Shown: positions 1-9,239 of the stretch, piece by piece
How positions within the stretch are numbered: position 1 is the first letter of the stretch
How the letters are laid out: the number at the start of each line of letters is the position of its first letter
Assembly (NCBI GenBank): GCA_027314165.1
Contig: DAHVCH010000006.1
Location: 1-64,000, forward strand
Reading direction: 5' to 3'
DNA from: Thermoplasmata archaeon
GTDB taxonomy: Archaea > Thermoplasmatota > Thermoplasmata > Lutacidiplasmatales > UBA184
DNA length: 64,000 bases
The notes under the pieces: model-generated
The model's input: only the letters and a program-made list of their open reading frames with translations
What the model was told of the DNA's origin: nothing
The model's database searches: none
Translations under genes and position numbers: made by a program

Positions 1-2
1 CT

Positions 3-2348
3 CTACCCCTCCGTGACCCCGATGGGAGTGCCCCCACCCATGGGTCCGGTCGTGGGGGTCTTGCGGGCGCCCTGCGAGACGTTCCGCATGGCGACCATCC
101 TCCGTTGCTTGACCCGGGTCGCGACGCCCATCACGGAGAACGTCCCGATCCACCCGGCCGTGATGAGGGGGGTGGCGAGCGGGTTCGCGACCACGTTCAC
201 GTTGATGGTCGGGGTGGAGAGCACGTTGGCCACCGGCTGCACCACGGGGTTCATGAGCGGGTTCGCTAGCGGGTTCGCGAGCGGTACCTGCACCGGGTTC
301 AGCACCGGCATCCCCGGGGGTGGGGGTGGCGGCGGGGGTGGCGGCGGAGGAGGGGGCGGGGGCGGTGGGGGAGGGATGTACGGGTTGACCACCGTCACGA
401 ACGCCGGTGGGAACGACTGCGCAGGCGTGAGCGTCGTCCCGACGTAGGTCACGTACTCCAGCGACGAGTAGGCCGTGGGCCCGCTTCCCGGGGCGATGGT
501 CTTGCACAGCCCGCTCCAGGGGTTCGTCGGGGCCCCGACGCACGCGTCGATGGGGGTGGCGATCTTCAGCATGGACGTCGGGAACGCGGCGGTCGCGATC
601 ACGTTGAACGAGACCGACCACTTGTCCCCCAGGTACATCGTGTTGTCCGGCCAGGCCCATCCGACCCCGGTCCCGAGGGAACCCAGAGGGCCGAACTGCG
701 GAGTGCTGCTGCACGGTCCCGGCAGCGGCGGGCTCGTCGGCAAGCGCGAGCAGACCGCCTTGTACTGCGGATTACCCGTATCGATCTGGAAGTAGGGGGC
801 CGGGATGAAGTTGAACGTGTCCCCCGTCGTCCCCTTGGCCGTGACGTTCGAGGAGATGGAGGGGAAGTTGATGTTCGTGAGAGCCCAACCGAGCCCGGGG
901 TTCGTCCCCCACGCTCTGGCGGGATTGTACTCAGCTCCTCTCGACTCGCACGAGGCTCCGGAGACACAGGTCAGGTTCCCTTGGCCCGTCCCTGTCGCGG
1001 CCGCCGAGCAGGGGAATCCCTGGGGCCCCTCCCAGCTGCCTCCCGTCGCCACCGCCATGTCGCAGCCCGCCTGCAGGATGTTCTTGACGTCCGCCTGCGC
1101 GGCGGTGCCGGTGCTCAGGTAGTCACCCGCGTTGAGCTCGGTCATCCCGTCGGGCAGGTCGATGGTGTCGACCACGATGTTGTTGGCCTTCGCGTAGGCG
1201 GCGATGGAGTTGGTCGGCTCGGCCCAGCCGTAGCAGTTGGGCTGGCCTCCGAAGTAGGGGGGCTCGCAGTTGGCGGAGTTCCCGGCGTTGAAGTTGGAGT
1301 CGGTGGGCCCGTAGCTCGAGACGTAGTTGGGGTCGCGGGGGACGGTGGAGCCCATCCAGACGATGACGTGGTCGGCGTTGGGGTTCCACGCCAGCCCGCT
1401 GCCGCGCTCGGCTCCGTAGACCCCCGTGATGGAGGAGGAGGAGAGGATGTTGTCCGAGAAGTCGGAGTCGCCGTAGACCCAGCCACCGCCCAGGACGAAG
1501 GACTGGAAGGAGCTCGCGACAGCGCCCTGGAACTGGTTCGCGGGGACGAAGGTGGTGACGTCCGGGTGGTACTCGCTCCCGTCGCCGTCGTCGTGGTCGG
1601 CCCCGGTGGTGGAGAAGTAGTCGACCATGGCGAAGCAGACGGAGTTCTGTCCGCCTGGGGTGCACGAGGAGAGGGAAGCACCGAAGTGCGTCGCGATGTC
1701 GGTGGCGATCTGACCCGCGTTGGCGACGAAGAAGGGGACGCCGTTGGACTCGGCGCAGGGGCCGGAGCAGGAGGATAGCCCGGGCTCGCCCGCGAGAGGG
1801 TCGTAGACGCCGTCGAAGAGGGTGGTCTCGACGACAAAGACGATCTGAACGTTAGGGGGGCTGGAGAGGGTGTTCCCGGTCGCGTTGACGCTGAGGGTGA
1901 CCTTGGTGTCGTAGGGGGTCGCCCCGCATCCCGCGGACCCGCTACGGCAGATCTTGGAGGGGAACGCGCTGGCGGAGGGGGTGAGGTGGGGGCAGGTGCC
2001 GTTGATCCCATTGGTGCATCCGGAGTAGGGGGTCTGGAACGTTCCGAAGGGAGTGGAGTACGACCCGATGCTGGCGGGGGAGACGCCCGCGGTCGCGGCG
2101 GGGGTGGCGGCGGCGTTCAAGGGGAGGGGGTCCGCGCGCGGGATGTCGGCCAACCGGGCCGTGGATGCCCCCTGCGCCGAACTGATGACCATCGCGAGGA
2201 GGGCTACTCCAAGCAGGGCTCCCGCGAGCAATCGGGGGACGAGGGGGGCAGGGGGGTTGAGCCGTCCCTTCGAGCCCGCCCGGGGGGTCGGGTCGGGGGG
2301 GGTACCGTTCGCGGGGATGGGCGCCGGAGGATGGTCAAGGGGCGGCAC
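3..2348 (-). CDS. Secreted/surface protein, possibly vWA-like N-terminal domain, long polyproline tract, C-terminal membrane anchor
   Basis: 781-aa ORF; hydrophobic N-terminal segment (LLAGALLGVALLAMVISSAQG); VQIVFVVETT resembles the start of a vWA fold; about 25 consecutive Pro followed by PLANPLANPLMNP-type repeats. Confidence 0.75.
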   Translation of the reverse strand: MPPLDHPPAPIPANGTPPDPTPRAGSKGRLNPPAPLVPRLLAGALLGVALLAMVISSAQGASTARLADIPRADPLPLNAAATPAATAGVSPASIGSYSTPFGTFQTPYSGCTNGINGTCPHLTPSASAFPSKICRSGSAGCGATPYDTKVTLSVNATGNTLSSPPNVQIVFVVETTLFDGVYDPLAGEPGLSSCSGPCAESNGVPFFVANAGQIATDIATHFGASLSSCTPGGQNSVCFAMVDYFSTTGADHDDGDGSEYHPDVTTFVPANQFQGAVASSFQSFVLGGGWVYGDSDFSDNILSSSSITGVYGAERGSGLAWNPNADHVIVWMGSTVPRDPNYVSSYGPTDSNFNAGNSANCEPPYFGGQPNCYGWAEPTNSIAAYAKANNIVVDTIDLPDGMTELNAGDYLSTGTAAQADVKNILQAGCDMAVATGGSWEGPQGFPCSAAATGTGQGNLTCVSGASCESRGAEYNPARAWGTNPGLGWALTNINFPSISSNVTAKGTTGDTFNFIPAPYFQIDTGNPQYKAVCSRLPTSPPLPGPCSSTPQFGPLGSLGTGVGWAWPDNTMYLGDKWSVSFNVIATAAFPTSMLKIATPIDACVGAPTNPWSGLCKTIAPGSGPTAYSSLEYVTYVGTTLTPAQSFPPAFVTVVNPYIPPPPPPPPPPPPPPPPPPPPGMPVLNPVQVPLANPLANPLMNPVVQPVANVLSTPTINVNVVANPLATPLITAGWIGTFSVMGVATRVKQRRMVAMRNVSQGARKTPTTGPMGGGTPIGVTEG

Positions 2349-2389
2349 GATACTCTTGGGGGCGCTCCTCCCTCAAATACCTCCTCCGA

Positions 2390-2424
2390 AGATACGACGT
2401 GTACACGACGGACGCGTCGTATCT
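2390..2424. promoter_or_regulatory. 10-bp perfect inverted repeat upstream of the surface-protein gene, possible operator
   Basis: AGATACGACG-(15 nt)-CGTCGTATCT, containing the internal palindrome CGTGTACACG; lies 40-75 bp upstream of the minus-strand start at 2348. Confidence 0.5.
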
Positions 2425-2484
2425 CGGGCGTACTTTCCTCTCCTCGCCCCCCTTCCGGGACCCTGGGTCGGGAGGGGGGGTGGC

Positions 2485-3438
2485 CTAGGCTCCGGGGGTC
2501 CAGACCGGGGCGGTGGCGACCCCTTCGAGCGCCTCGACCAGAAGGTCGTCATCGTTCGGGAGGGGCACCCGGTGGTACCGGATCCCGTGCTTCTCCGCAA
2601 AGGTCCGAACGACCTCGTCAAGGTCGTAGAGCGTCTCCAGGTGGTCGAAGACGAAGCCGATCGGGGCCACCAGCTGGTCGCGATGGCCCCGCTCGGCCTG
2701 GTGGACCATGCGCGCGGTCACGTCCGGGCCGAGCCAGGGCTCGGTGGTGTTGCCGGCGCTCTGGTAGGTGAACTCCCAGGGGTCCAGCCGGGCCGCCTGC
2801 GCGACCCGTCCGGCGGTCTCCTGGACGAGTCGGGGGTACGGGTCGTGCGCCTCCTCCTGCCGCTTGGGCAGGCTGTGCGCGGTGAGGAAGGTGAACCGGT
2901 CCCCCGGGACCTTGGCGAGGGTCCGCTCGATGGACCCGGCCCACGCCTTCGCGAGCGCAGGGCTGAGGTGCCAACCGGCCCGCAGCTCCACCGGGACCGG
3001 CCGCTTCGCACGCTTCCGGCCCTCGGCGATCGCCTGCTCGTACGGTCGGAGGACCCACGGGGAGGCGAAGGGGGAGAGGGGGATGGCGACGACCCTCCGA
3101 ACGCCCCCTTCGACCGCCTCGGGGATCGCGTCCGCGATGTGCGGTGCCCAGTGCTTGGTGGCCAGCAGGACGCGGGCGTCGGGGTCCCGGAGCCGCAGCC
3201 GCTTCTCGAGCTTGCCTCGCAGGCTCTCGGTGACCCGGGGCTGGGGGGACCATCCGATGAGGTCGTACCTCCGGAGGTACTCTCGGACCATTTCCGCGGG
3301 AGGCTCTCGCCCGCCCAGCACCTCTCGGAGGAAGCCCGGAAGGTCCTCCGGGCCCCGGGGGCTGCCGTAGCCCATGAGGAGGACCGCGGTCCTCTCCCCG
3401 GTCCTCTCTCCCGCCCCCGGCGCACTTTCAGCGGCCAT
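2485..3438 (-). CDS. hemH: Ferrochelatase (protoporphyrin or coproporphyrin type)
   Basis: AVLLMGYGSPRGPEDLPGFLREVLGG...TAHSLPKR...YQSAGNTTEPWLGPDV; last gene of the haem operon. Confidence 0.9.
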   Translation of the reverse strand: MAAESAPGAGERTGERTAVLLMGYGSPRGPEDLPGFLREVLGGREPPAEMVREYLRRYDLIGWSPQPRVTESLRGKLEKRLRLRDPDARVLLATKHWAPHIADAIPEAVEGGVRRVVAIPLSPFASPWVLRPYEQAIAEGRKRAKRPVPVELRAGWHLSPALAKAWAGSIERTLAKVPGDRFTFLTAHSLPKRQEEAHDPYPRLVQETAGRVAQAARLDPWEFTYQSAGNTTEPWLGPDVTARMVHQAERGHRDQLVAPIGFVFDHLETLYDLDEVVRTFAEKHGIRYHRVPLPNDDDLLVEALEGVATAPVWTPGA

Positions 3439-4477
3439 GCGACGCCCGCTCCTGCGAGTACTCGCGAACGTACTTGACGAGCCCCTCGACGACTCCGGGA
3501 TCCGCGTCGGGCGGCACCCCGTGGCCCAGGTTGAAGACGTGGCCACGGCCATCGGGGAGCTCGTCGAGGACCTCCTTCGCCGAGGCCCGCACCCGCGCGA
3601 GGTCGGTCCGAAGGAGCGCCGGGTCCAGGTTCCCCTGCAGCGAGAGACCCGGCCCGATCTGTTCCCGGACCCGCCGCAGCGGCATCCTCCAATCGACGCC
3701 GAGCGCCGTCGCGCCGGTCCGTGGGAGGACGGGGAGGAGGTGCGAGGAGCCCGTGGAGAAGTAGATGGTCGGCACGTGGAGGTCCCTCAGCCCCTCGAAG
3801 ACCGTCTGCAGGTGCGGCAGGACCGCCCGCTCGAAGTCCCGGAGACCGAGGGTCCCGGCCCAGGTGTCGAAGAGCTGGAGCGCGTCCGCGCCGTTCGACG
3901 CCTGCATGCGCAGGTAGCCGATCATGGCCTCGGAGAGCTTCCTCTGCAGGAGCTCGAACGTCGAAGGGTCCTGGTGGAGCAGCCGCTTCGTCTCCAGGTG
4001 GTCGCGCGAGGGCCTGCCCTCGATGAGGTAGCTTGCGAGGGTGAAGGGCGCTCCCGCGAACCCGACGATCGGGGTCCCTGGGCGCGCGGACCGGAACCGC
4101 CGGATCGCCTCGCCCACGTACCCCGCGTCCCTCGCCGCATCGAACGCTCGGAGACGGTCGACGTCCCCCCGGGTCCGGATCGGGTGGGCCACCACGGGGC
4201 CCACCTCCGGGACGAGCTCGAAGTCGACCCCGAGCCCGAAGAAGGGCAGGGTGATGTCCGCGAAGACGACCCCCGCGTCCAACGGGTAGCGCTCGACCGG
4301 CTCGAGCGTGATCTTGGCCGCGAGCTCCGGGTTCCGGGCGAGGTCGAGGATCGGGTGGGAAGCGCGCAAGGCTCGGTAGCCCGGAAGATGTCGGCCCGCC
4401 TGGCGCATCAGCCAGACCGGCACACGCTCGACCGGCTCGCCCCGGAGGGCGCGGACGAGCAGCGGAGCCTCGCTCAA
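3428..4477 (-). CDS. hemE: Uroporphyrinogen decarboxylase
   Basis: PVWLMRQAGRHLPGYRALR, VVFADITLPFFGLGVDFELV. Confidence 0.95.
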   Translation of the reverse strand: MSEAPLLVRALRGEPVERVPVWLMRQAGRHLPGYRALRASHPILDLARNPELAAKITLEPVERYPLDAGVVFADITLPFFGLGVDFELVPEVGPVVAHPIRTRGDVDRLRAFDAARDAGYVGEAIRRFRSARPGTPIVGFAGAPFTLASYLIEGRPSRDHLETKRLLHQDPSTFELLQRKLSEAMIGYLRMQASNGADALQLFDTWAGTLGLRDFERAVLPHLQTVFEGLRDLHVPTIYFSTGSSHLLPVLPRTGATALGVDWRMPLRRVREQIGPGLSLQGNLDPALLRTDLARVRASAKEVLDELPDGRGHVFNLGHGVPPDADPGVVEGLVKYVREYSQERASHGR

Positions 4478-5793
4478 CGTCCGCTCCTCCCGTCGTGGGG
4501 GTCCCGCCGCAGGGCCTCCTCGAACGTCCGCGCGGCCCGTTGGGTATCGGTCTCGCGCATCGCCGCCGAGGCGAAGGTCGACTCGAGCGGGGAGGGGGGC
4601 AGGTACACGCCGCGGTCCAGGCAGGCGTGGAAGAACCGGGCGTAACGCTCCCGGTCGACCAGGAGGGCCGAGGGGAGGTCGCGCGGAGGGGTGGGGCCGA
4701 AGTGCACGCCGAGCATCGAGCCGCGCCGCACCACATGCAGGTCGTCGGAGCGAGTGGCGGCGGCCGCTCCCCGAAGCCCGCGCTCGAGCTCCGCTCCCCG
4801 CCGCTCCAGGCGACGGTAGACCTCCGGAGTGAGCGCGTCCAGCGTCGCAGCCCCCGCCGCCATCGCGAGGGGATTGCCCGAGAGCGTCCCCGCCTGGTAG
4901 ACGGGGCCCACCGGCGCGACCTGGTCCATCACGTCCTTGCGGCCCCCGTACGCGGCGGCCGGGAGCCCTCCTCCGATCACCTTCCCGAGGGTGACCAGGT
5001 CGGCGCGGACCCCGTAGCTCGTGTGGATGACGCCACGCCGCAGGCGGAACCCCGTGATGACCTCGTCCGCGATCCAGAGCGCCCCGTGCTCGCGGCAGGT
5101 CCGCTGGACCGTCGGCAGAAGGTCCCGTCGGGGGAGCACCACCCCCATGTTGCCGGCCACCGGCTCGAGGATGACCGCGGCGATCTCCTCTCCGTGCCGT
5201 TCGAAGAGGGCCCGCAGGGCCTCAGGATCGTTGTAGGGGAGGACCCAGGTGTCCCGGGCGATCGAGGCCGGAACGCCCGCGGAATCGGGACGGCCCTGCG
5301 CGGCGGCGCCGCTGCCGGCGCGGACGAGCAGTCCGTCGGCGTGGCCGTGGTAGCCTCCCGCGAACTTCACGATGCGACGTCGACCGGTGAACCCCCGCGC
5401 GACGCGGATCGCGGACATCACCGCCTCCGTCCCGCTGCTCACGAACCGCATCCGCTCCATCGAGGGGACTGCGACCTGGATGCGTTCGGCGAGCTCGTGC
5501 TCCCGGGGGGAGGGGGCGCCGAAGGTCAGGCCCTCGCGCGCCGCCCGGACGACCTCCCGCACCACCGTCGTCGGCGCGTTCCCGAGGATGTTCGCCCCCC
5601 ACGAGCCGACCAGGTCCAGGTAGCGATGGCCGTCCAGGTCGTACAGGTGGGCCCCTTTCCCCCGCGCGAAGAAGACCGGAGCGCCTCCCACTCCCCGGAA
5701 CGAGCGGACGGGGGAGTCCACGCCCCCCACCAGCGACCGGACCGCGCGACGGAAGGCCTCCTCGGAGCGGGGTCGCCCCGTCGCGCCGCTCAT
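4474..5793 (-). CDS. hemL: Glutamate-1-semialdehyde 2,1-aminomutase
   Basis: SEEAFRRAVRSLVGGVDSPVRSFRGVGG...SSGTEAVMSAIRVARGFTGRRRIVKFAGGYHGHADGLL. Confidence 0.95.
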   Translation of the reverse strand: MSGATGRPRSEEAFRRAVRSLVGGVDSPVRSFRGVGGAPVFFARGKGAHLYDLDGHRYLDLVGSWGANILGNAPTTVVREVVRAAREGLTFGAPSPREHELAERIQVAVPSMERMRFVSSGTEAVMSAIRVARGFTGRRRIVKFAGGYHGHADGLLVRAGSGAAAQGRPDSAGVPASIARDTWVLPYNDPEALRALFERHGEEIAAVILEPVAGNMGVVLPRRDLLPTVQRTCREHGALWIADEVITGFRLRRGVIHTSYGVRADLVTLGKVIGGGLPAAAYGGRKDVMDQVAPVGPVYQAGTLSGNPLAMAAGAATLDALTPEVYRRLERRGAELERGLRGAAAATRSDDLHVVRRGSMLGVHFGPTPPRDLPSALLVDRERYARFFHACLDRGVYLPPSPLESTFASAAMRETDTQRAARTFEEALRRDPHDGRSGR

Positions 5794-6545
5794 CCTCGGA
5801 CCTGCCCGGGGAGCCCCTCGGCCAGCTCGAGCATCCGCGCAGGGGGCACCGCCAGCGCCGTGAAGATGGGGGTCTCGAGCTGCGTGTACCGACTGGCCTC
5901 GCTCGGTCGGAGCGCCTGGACCAGGTCCAGGAAGTTCCGCGGGTCCTCCGCTTCGAAGGCGAGGATGAACTCGGGGTCGTCGATGCCGAAAGAGTAGCCC
6001 GTGTGGATCTCGACGTGCGGGAACCGGTGGCCGATGCGGAAGTGCTCCCCCATGATCCGCTGGCGCTCCTCGAACGGGAGCGCGTACCACTCCCGCTTCT
6101 TCACGAACGGATAGACGAAGAGGTACGGAAGGCTCGAGGGGGCGATCCGGCCACCCTTCTGCCCGGCGTGGGTGTGGCCTCCCAGGTACTCGGAGCGTCG
6201 GCCCATCCCCAGGTAGCCCAAGGGGAGCTCCAGGTAGCCTCCCATCCGGGTGCCGGCGAGACGCGCCTCGAGCTCTTGGAAGCCCTCGAGGCGTGGAGAG
6301 ACCATCCAGAGGAGCGCGTGGGCGGAGGCCTTCGTGCCGACCAGCGAGTACGTCCGCAACGAGACGTCCTCGGGGGGGTCCTGCAGGAGCCGGACCACCT
6401 CCTCCCGTCCTTCTCGGCGCACGTCGGGGTCGAGCCGCCGCCACTCGGGCATCAACCGGAGGAATAGGTACCGGACGAAGTCGCGTTCCCCCTCCCCCTC
6501 GGCCTTGGGGCTGGCCTCGGGCGAGCCGGCCTCCTTCGCCGTCAT
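5790..6545 (-). CDS. Chlorite dismutase-family haem protein, putative coproheme decarboxylase (ChdC/HemQ-like)
   Basis: RYLFLRLMPEWRRL...FVYPFVKKREWYALPFEERQRIMGEHFRIGHRFPHVEIHTGYSFGIDDPEFILAFE; embedded in the haem operon. Confidence 0.85.
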   Translation of the reverse strand: MTAKEAGSPEASPKAEGEGERDFVRYLFLRLMPEWRRLDPDVRREGREEVVRLLQDPPEDVSLRTYSLVGTKASAHALLWMVSPRLEGFQELEARLAGTRMGGYLELPLGYLGMGRRSEYLGGHTHAGQKGGRIAPSSLPYLFVYPFVKKREWYALPFEERQRIMGEHFRIGHRFPHVEIHTGYSFGIDDPEFILAFEAEDPRNFLDLVQALRPSEASRYTQLETPIFTALAVPPARMLELAEGLPGQVRG

Positions 6546-7561
6546 GCCGACACCCCCGCGCGCCGCTCCGCCACCTCTCGGGCGAAATAGCTGATGACCA
6601 GGTCCGCCCCGGCCCGGCGGATCGCCGAGAGGGTCTCGTCCACCGCCCGCGGCTCGTCGAGCCACCCTTTCTCGGCGGCTCCCTTGATCATCGCGTACTC
6701 CCCGCTCACCTGGTAGGCGGCGAGGGGCAGCTCGAAGCGACGGCGCGCCTCTGCGAGAAGGTCCAGGCAGGGGAGGGCGGGCTTGACCATGAGCGCATCC
6801 GCGCCCTCCTCCGCGTCGAGCTCGAGCTCCCGCATCGCTTCCCTCGAGTTCCGGGGGTCCATCTGGTAGCCGCGCCGGTCCCCGAAGCTGGGGGCGGAGC
6901 CCGCCGCGTCCCGGAAGGGTCCGTAGAGGGAGGAGGCGAACTTCGCGGCGTAGGAGAGCACGAGGGTCTCCGTCTTCCCCGCGGCATCGAGCGCGGCGCG
7001 GAGGGCTCGCACCTGGTGGTCCATCATCGCGCTGGGCGCGACCACGTCCGTCCCGGCTTCGGCGTAGGCCACCGCCGCCCGGGCGAGGAGGGGCAGCGTG
7101 CGGTCGTTGTCCACGTGGGACCCGACGAGGACCCCGCAGTGCCCGTGGCTCGTGTACTCGCACAGGCACACGTCCGCCATGACCACCAGCGAGGGCACGG
7201 ACTCCTTGAGCTCGCGTAGGGCCGAGGGCACCGGGCCCTTCGGGTCCCAGGCCCCGGTCCCCGCGGCGTCCTTCTTCCGAGGTACGCCGAAGAGCATCAC
7301 CGAGCGGACACCGAGGTCGTAGGCCTCGGAGGCTCGGCGCACCACGTCGCGGACCCCGGACCGTGACAACGCTGGGAGCCCCTTCGTCGGGGGCGGGGTC
7401 GGGCCGGAGGTGACGAAGAGGGGGAGGACCAGATGCTCGATGCCCCAGCGGGTCTCAGCGACGAGCTCGCGGAGCGCGGGGGTCCGGCGCCAACGGCGAG
7501 GACGCGCCGGGGACCGCGCCTCCCGGCTCCCCTCCGGCGGTCGGCCCGCCCTGCCGGGCAT
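6542..7561 (-). CDS. hemB: Porphobilinogen synthase (delta-aminolevulinic acid dehydratase)
   Basis: [20 protein letters not shown]...[19 protein letters not shown]...[40 protein letters not shown]. Confidence 0.95.
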   Translation of the reverse strand: [339 protein letters not shown]

Positions 7562-8312
7562 CGGCCAGGAGCGTTACTAGGAGAGCGGGTAAGCTTTGCC
7601 CGGAGATGTCGTCCGGGACGACCACGCCCCGGAGCCCGTGCCCCCGCGCCGCCCGGGCGGTGGTCGCTCCGAGCGCCACGAGCCGCGCGTTCCGTCCGAG
7701 GTCGCGGAAGGTCCGTTCCCCGACGGCGCGCCTCCAGGCGCTCAACGCCGACGGGCTCGTCACGATCCAGACCTGGCCCCGCTTCGGCGCTCCGTGCCTG
7801 CCCGCACGCGGGGCGCGGACGGTCCGGTACACGACCAGGTCCGCAACGCTCGCTCCTCGAAGGCGAAGGGCACGGGCGAGCTGGGGACCTGCCAGGTCCG
7901 ACCGGGGGCGCACGACCCACGATCCTCGGACCGGTCCGACCGCCCGCACCAGAGCCCCGGCCCCCGGGACCGGAGGGACCCGCGCGCCGGGAAGACCGGC
8001 GTCGCGCAGCCGCTTCGCCGTGGCCGGACCGGCGGCCCACACCTCTCCAAGGGACCTCCATCGGGCGAGGGCACGGGGGTCCGTTCGGAGGTAGAGGTCG
8101 ACCGCGGCCGAGCTCGTGACGAGGAGGAGGTTCCTACGCCCTGGGCGCGGGAGAGGCAGCGGCGGGAGCCGGGCGACCGGGACCTGGTCGATCGCCTGGA
8201 CGCGGAGGAGAGGGACCCCGAGGCGCGAGAGCTTCGGCCCGAGAGTGGCCAGGGCGCCGGGGCTGCCCAGCACGACGACTTCGGGGGTCCGGGTCCTCCG
8301 GCGCGGGGTCAT
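7455..8312 (-). CDS. hemD: Uroporphyrinogen-III synthase
   Basis: Position in operon; LLLVTSSAAVDLYLRT, VWAAGPATAKRLRDAG, VWIVTSPSALSAWRRAVG...LVALGATTARAARGHGL. Confidence 0.85.
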   Translation of the reverse strand: MTPRRRTRTPEVVVLGSPGALATLGPKLSRLGVPLLRVQAIDQVPVARLPPLPLPRPGRRNLLLVTSSAAVDLYLRTDPRALARWRSLGEVWAAGPATAKRLRDAGLPGARVPPVPGAGALVRAVGPVRGSWVVRPRSDLAGPQLARALRLRGASVADLVVYRTVRAPRAGRHGAPKRGQVWIVTSPSALSAWRRAVGERTFRDLGRNARLVALGATTARAARGHGLRGVVVPDDISGQSLPALLVTLLADARQGGPTAGGEPGGAVPGASSPLAPDPRAPRARR

Positions 8313-9229
8313 GGACGCGGGGACCGAGGGGGAGGGAGAAACTCCCGGGCCCCTCGCTCCATGAGCCGCTCGGCGAGGACACGGCCTACCTGCTCAGGCT
8401 CGTTCGCGGGACCGCGGTGCACGCCCCGGAGCACCCGGCTCCCGTCGGGCGAGTAGAGCGCTCCCGTGAGCCGAAGGACACGGCCTCCGAGCCGAGCCCA
8501 CGCGCCGAGAGGCGTGTCGCAGTCGGCGCCGAGCTCCGCGGTCAGGGCCCGCTCGGCGGCCAGGGCCCGGAAGGCGGAGCGGTCGTGGACGGGGGCGAAG
8601 AGCTCGCGCAGGCGCTCGTCCCCCGCCCGGCCATGGACGACTAGCACCCCTTGTCCGGGCGAAGGAAGGAAGGTCGAGAGGGGAAGGCGCTGGGAGATCC
8701 GGTCCTCGAGCCCGAGCCTCCGCAGCCCCGCGACGGCGAGGAGGAGACCCGAGAGTCCGTCCTCTCCCCGGTCAAGTTTCGTGAGGCGGGTTCCGACGTT
8801 GCCGTGGATCTCGCGCACGTCGAGGTCCCCCCGGACCGCGAGGAGCTGGGCGCGGCGGCGCGGACTGGAGGAACCGATCCTGGCCCGGCGGGGGAGCGAG
8901 GCGAGCGTCCCGGGCCGGGTGAGGACGAGGGCCTCGCGCGGGTCCTCGCGCACGGGCGTGCAGACGATCTCGACCCTGCGCAGCGGACGGCTAGGCAGGT
9001 CCTTCGCGCTGTGCACGGCGACGTCCACCTCGCGCTCCTCGACCGCGAGGTCGAGACGGTCCGTGAAGTCGCGGACCCCGCCCACTCCCCCTCGGCGGTC
9101 TCCCTGAGTGCGGATCGGGACCATCTCGACCTCAAGGGAGGGGCGGGCCCGGAGGAGGGGTGCGAGAAGGAGCTCGGTCTGACGGAGCGCGAGAGGGCTG
9201 GCGCGGCTTCCTACCCGGAGCCTGGGCAC
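8309..9229 (-). CDS. hemC: Hydroxymethylbilane synthase (porphobilinogen deaminase)
   Basis: LRVGSRASPLALRQTELL...VDVAVHSAKDLPSRP...IGSSSPRRRAQLLAVRGDLDVREIHGNVGTRLTKLDRGE. Confidence 0.95.
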   Translation of the reverse strand: MPRLRVGSRASPLALRQTELLLAPLLRARPSLEVEMVPIRTQGDRRGGVGGVRDFTDRLDLAVEEREVDVAVHSAKDLPSRPLRRVEIVCTPVREDPREALVLTRPGTLASLPRRARIGSSSPRRRAQLLAVRGDLDVREIHGNVGTRLTKLDRGEDGLSGLLLAVAGLRRLGLEDRISQRLPLSTFLPSPGQGVLVVHGRAGDERLRELFAPVHDRSAFRALAAERALTAELGADCDTPLGAWARLGGRVLRLTGALYSPDGSRVLRGVHRGPANEPEQVGRVLAERLMERGAREFLPPPRSPRP

Positions 9230-9239
9230 GGTCGCTCCT

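Noticed and set aside
981-1778. 265-aa plus-strand ORF and other long antisense ORFs across the window
   Set aside because: Shadow ORFs from high GC: low-complexity Arg/Gly/Pro composition, opposite to well-supported genes, no recognisable motif.
2718-4736. 672-aa minus-strand ORF
   Set aside because: Out-of-frame shadow of hemH, hemE and hemL, which are supported by conserved motifs.
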